This document shows, piece after piece, positions 63,701 to 64,000 of a stretch of 64,000 nt of DNA. Below the pieces are notes generated by a model, which did not search any database, had not been told where the DNA came from, and worked only from the letters and a program-made list of their open reading frames with translations. A program made the translations under genes and the position numbers. How positions within the stretch are numbered: position 1 is the first letter of the stretch; each line of letters opens with the position of its first letter. The DNA is from Schauerella fraxinea (GTDB lineage Bacteria > Pseudomonadota > Gammaproteobacteria > Burkholderiales > Burkholderiaceae_B), in NCBI GenBank assembly GCA_030849965.1, contig JAVDKL010000002.1, positions 558,001 to 622,000 of the forward strand, given 5' to 3'.

Positions 63701-64000
63701 ATGTCTGACCCCACATCCGCGCCGCCGTTGCGACGGATTCCCGTAGGACCCGGCTTCGATCCCGCCGATCAGCCGTGGGTTACTGCCGACGACGGATTGA
63801 CCCCGGTCCCCGCCTGGGCGCTCACGCCGCAAGCCCTGCGGCGCATGCTGGCGTCAGCCGCGCCTTGGGCGATGGACTTGCCGGTCGATAACGATCGCCG
63901 CTATCCCGGCCGCGAGGGCAAGCCGCTGAAGGCAGCGGTGCTGGTGCCGATGATGATGTATCCCGACGGCATTCGTGTGGTGCTCACGCAGCGCACTTCG
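63701..64000 (+). CDS. Nudix hydrolase, CoA pyrophosphatase-like (5' part)
   Basis: The first 100 codons run off the right edge. MSDPTSAPPLRRIPVGPGFD, TPVPAWALTPQALRRMLASA and KPLKAAVLVPMMMYPDGIRV followed by VLTQRTS match the N-terminal part of NudL-like CoA pyrophosphatases, which split coenzyme A; the Nudix box itself lies beyond the window. There is no clear Shine-Dalgarno, and the terminator of rplS sits just upstream, so its own promoter is unclear. Confidence 0.8.
   Translation, partial: MSDPTSAPPLRRIPVGPGFDPADQPWVTADDGLTPVPAWALTPQALRRMLASAAPWAMDLPVDNDRRYPGREGKPLKAAVLVPMMMYPDGIRVVLTQRTS

Overview
The window is a dense chromosomal segment of a betaproteobacterium, most likely family Alcaligenaceae (Bordetella/Achromobacter relatives). 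The signs are a tmRNA with tag ANDERFALAA, a complete ftrABCD-type iron uptake operon, the bamD/rluD/pgeF/phaC/phaB/phaR neighbourhood, and the gyrA-serC-pheA-hisC-tyrA-aroA-cmk-rpsA supraoperon. The family placement is inferred from gene order and protein appearance, not from a database search. I see no IS element, prophage, integrase, CRISPR array, rRNA or tRNA, so this looks like core genome rather than an island.

Layout. 1-7 kb: end of an MFS transporter, bamD facing rluD-pgeF, then a polyhydroxyalkanoate cluster phaC-phaB-phaR without phaA. 7.1-10.3 kb: ftrABCD iron transport. 10.3-17.6 kb: a PhzF-like enzyme, two small envelope/stress proteins, a LipoPS-kinase-like and acyltransferase pair, a ferritin-like DUF455 protein, an exported Mn-type superoxide dismutase and two unknown proteins. 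17.7-23.7 kb: a gamma-glutamyltransferase with a peptide-binding protein, a soluble PAS-PAS chemotaxis transducer and an unknown protein. 23.9-26.4 kb: tmRNA, gph-ubiG, ompA. 26.8-43.7 kb: one long collinear series from gyrA through aromatic amino acid and serine synthesis, cmk, rpsA, ihfB, lapAB, heptose synthesis (rfaE1, rfaD), a ComEA-like protein and cysM. 43.7-50.4 kb: mltB, a deacetylase-family enzyme, etfBA, an acyl-CoA dehydrogenase and a 1-Cys peroxiredoxin. 50.6-57.6 kb: a complete sulfate uptake and activation operon cysP-T-W-A-H-D-N. 57.7-64 kb: a radical SAM protein behind a near-consensus LexA box, an unknown small protein, an SDR, an aldo/keto reductase, an EamA transporter, rplS and the start of a Nudix CoA pyrophosphatase gene.

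The genes form several working units: envelope building (bamD, LPS heptose, lapAB, mltB, ompA), sulfur assimilation (cys operon plus cysM), beta-oxidation electron flow (acyl-CoA dehydrogenase plus ETF), PHA storage and iron uptake. Many starts are GTG or TTG with good Shine-Dalgarno sequences (bamD, phaC, ftrB, the kinase-like gene, DUF455, serC, lapB, cysH, aldo/keto reductase).

The two signals I find most worth checking are the LexA operator in front of the SplB-related radical SAM gene, and a window-wide habit of short, degenerate tandem repeats, each array with its own unit, sitting at gene ends and once inside a coding sequence (pgeF). I did not find a convincing wholly new multi-gene system.
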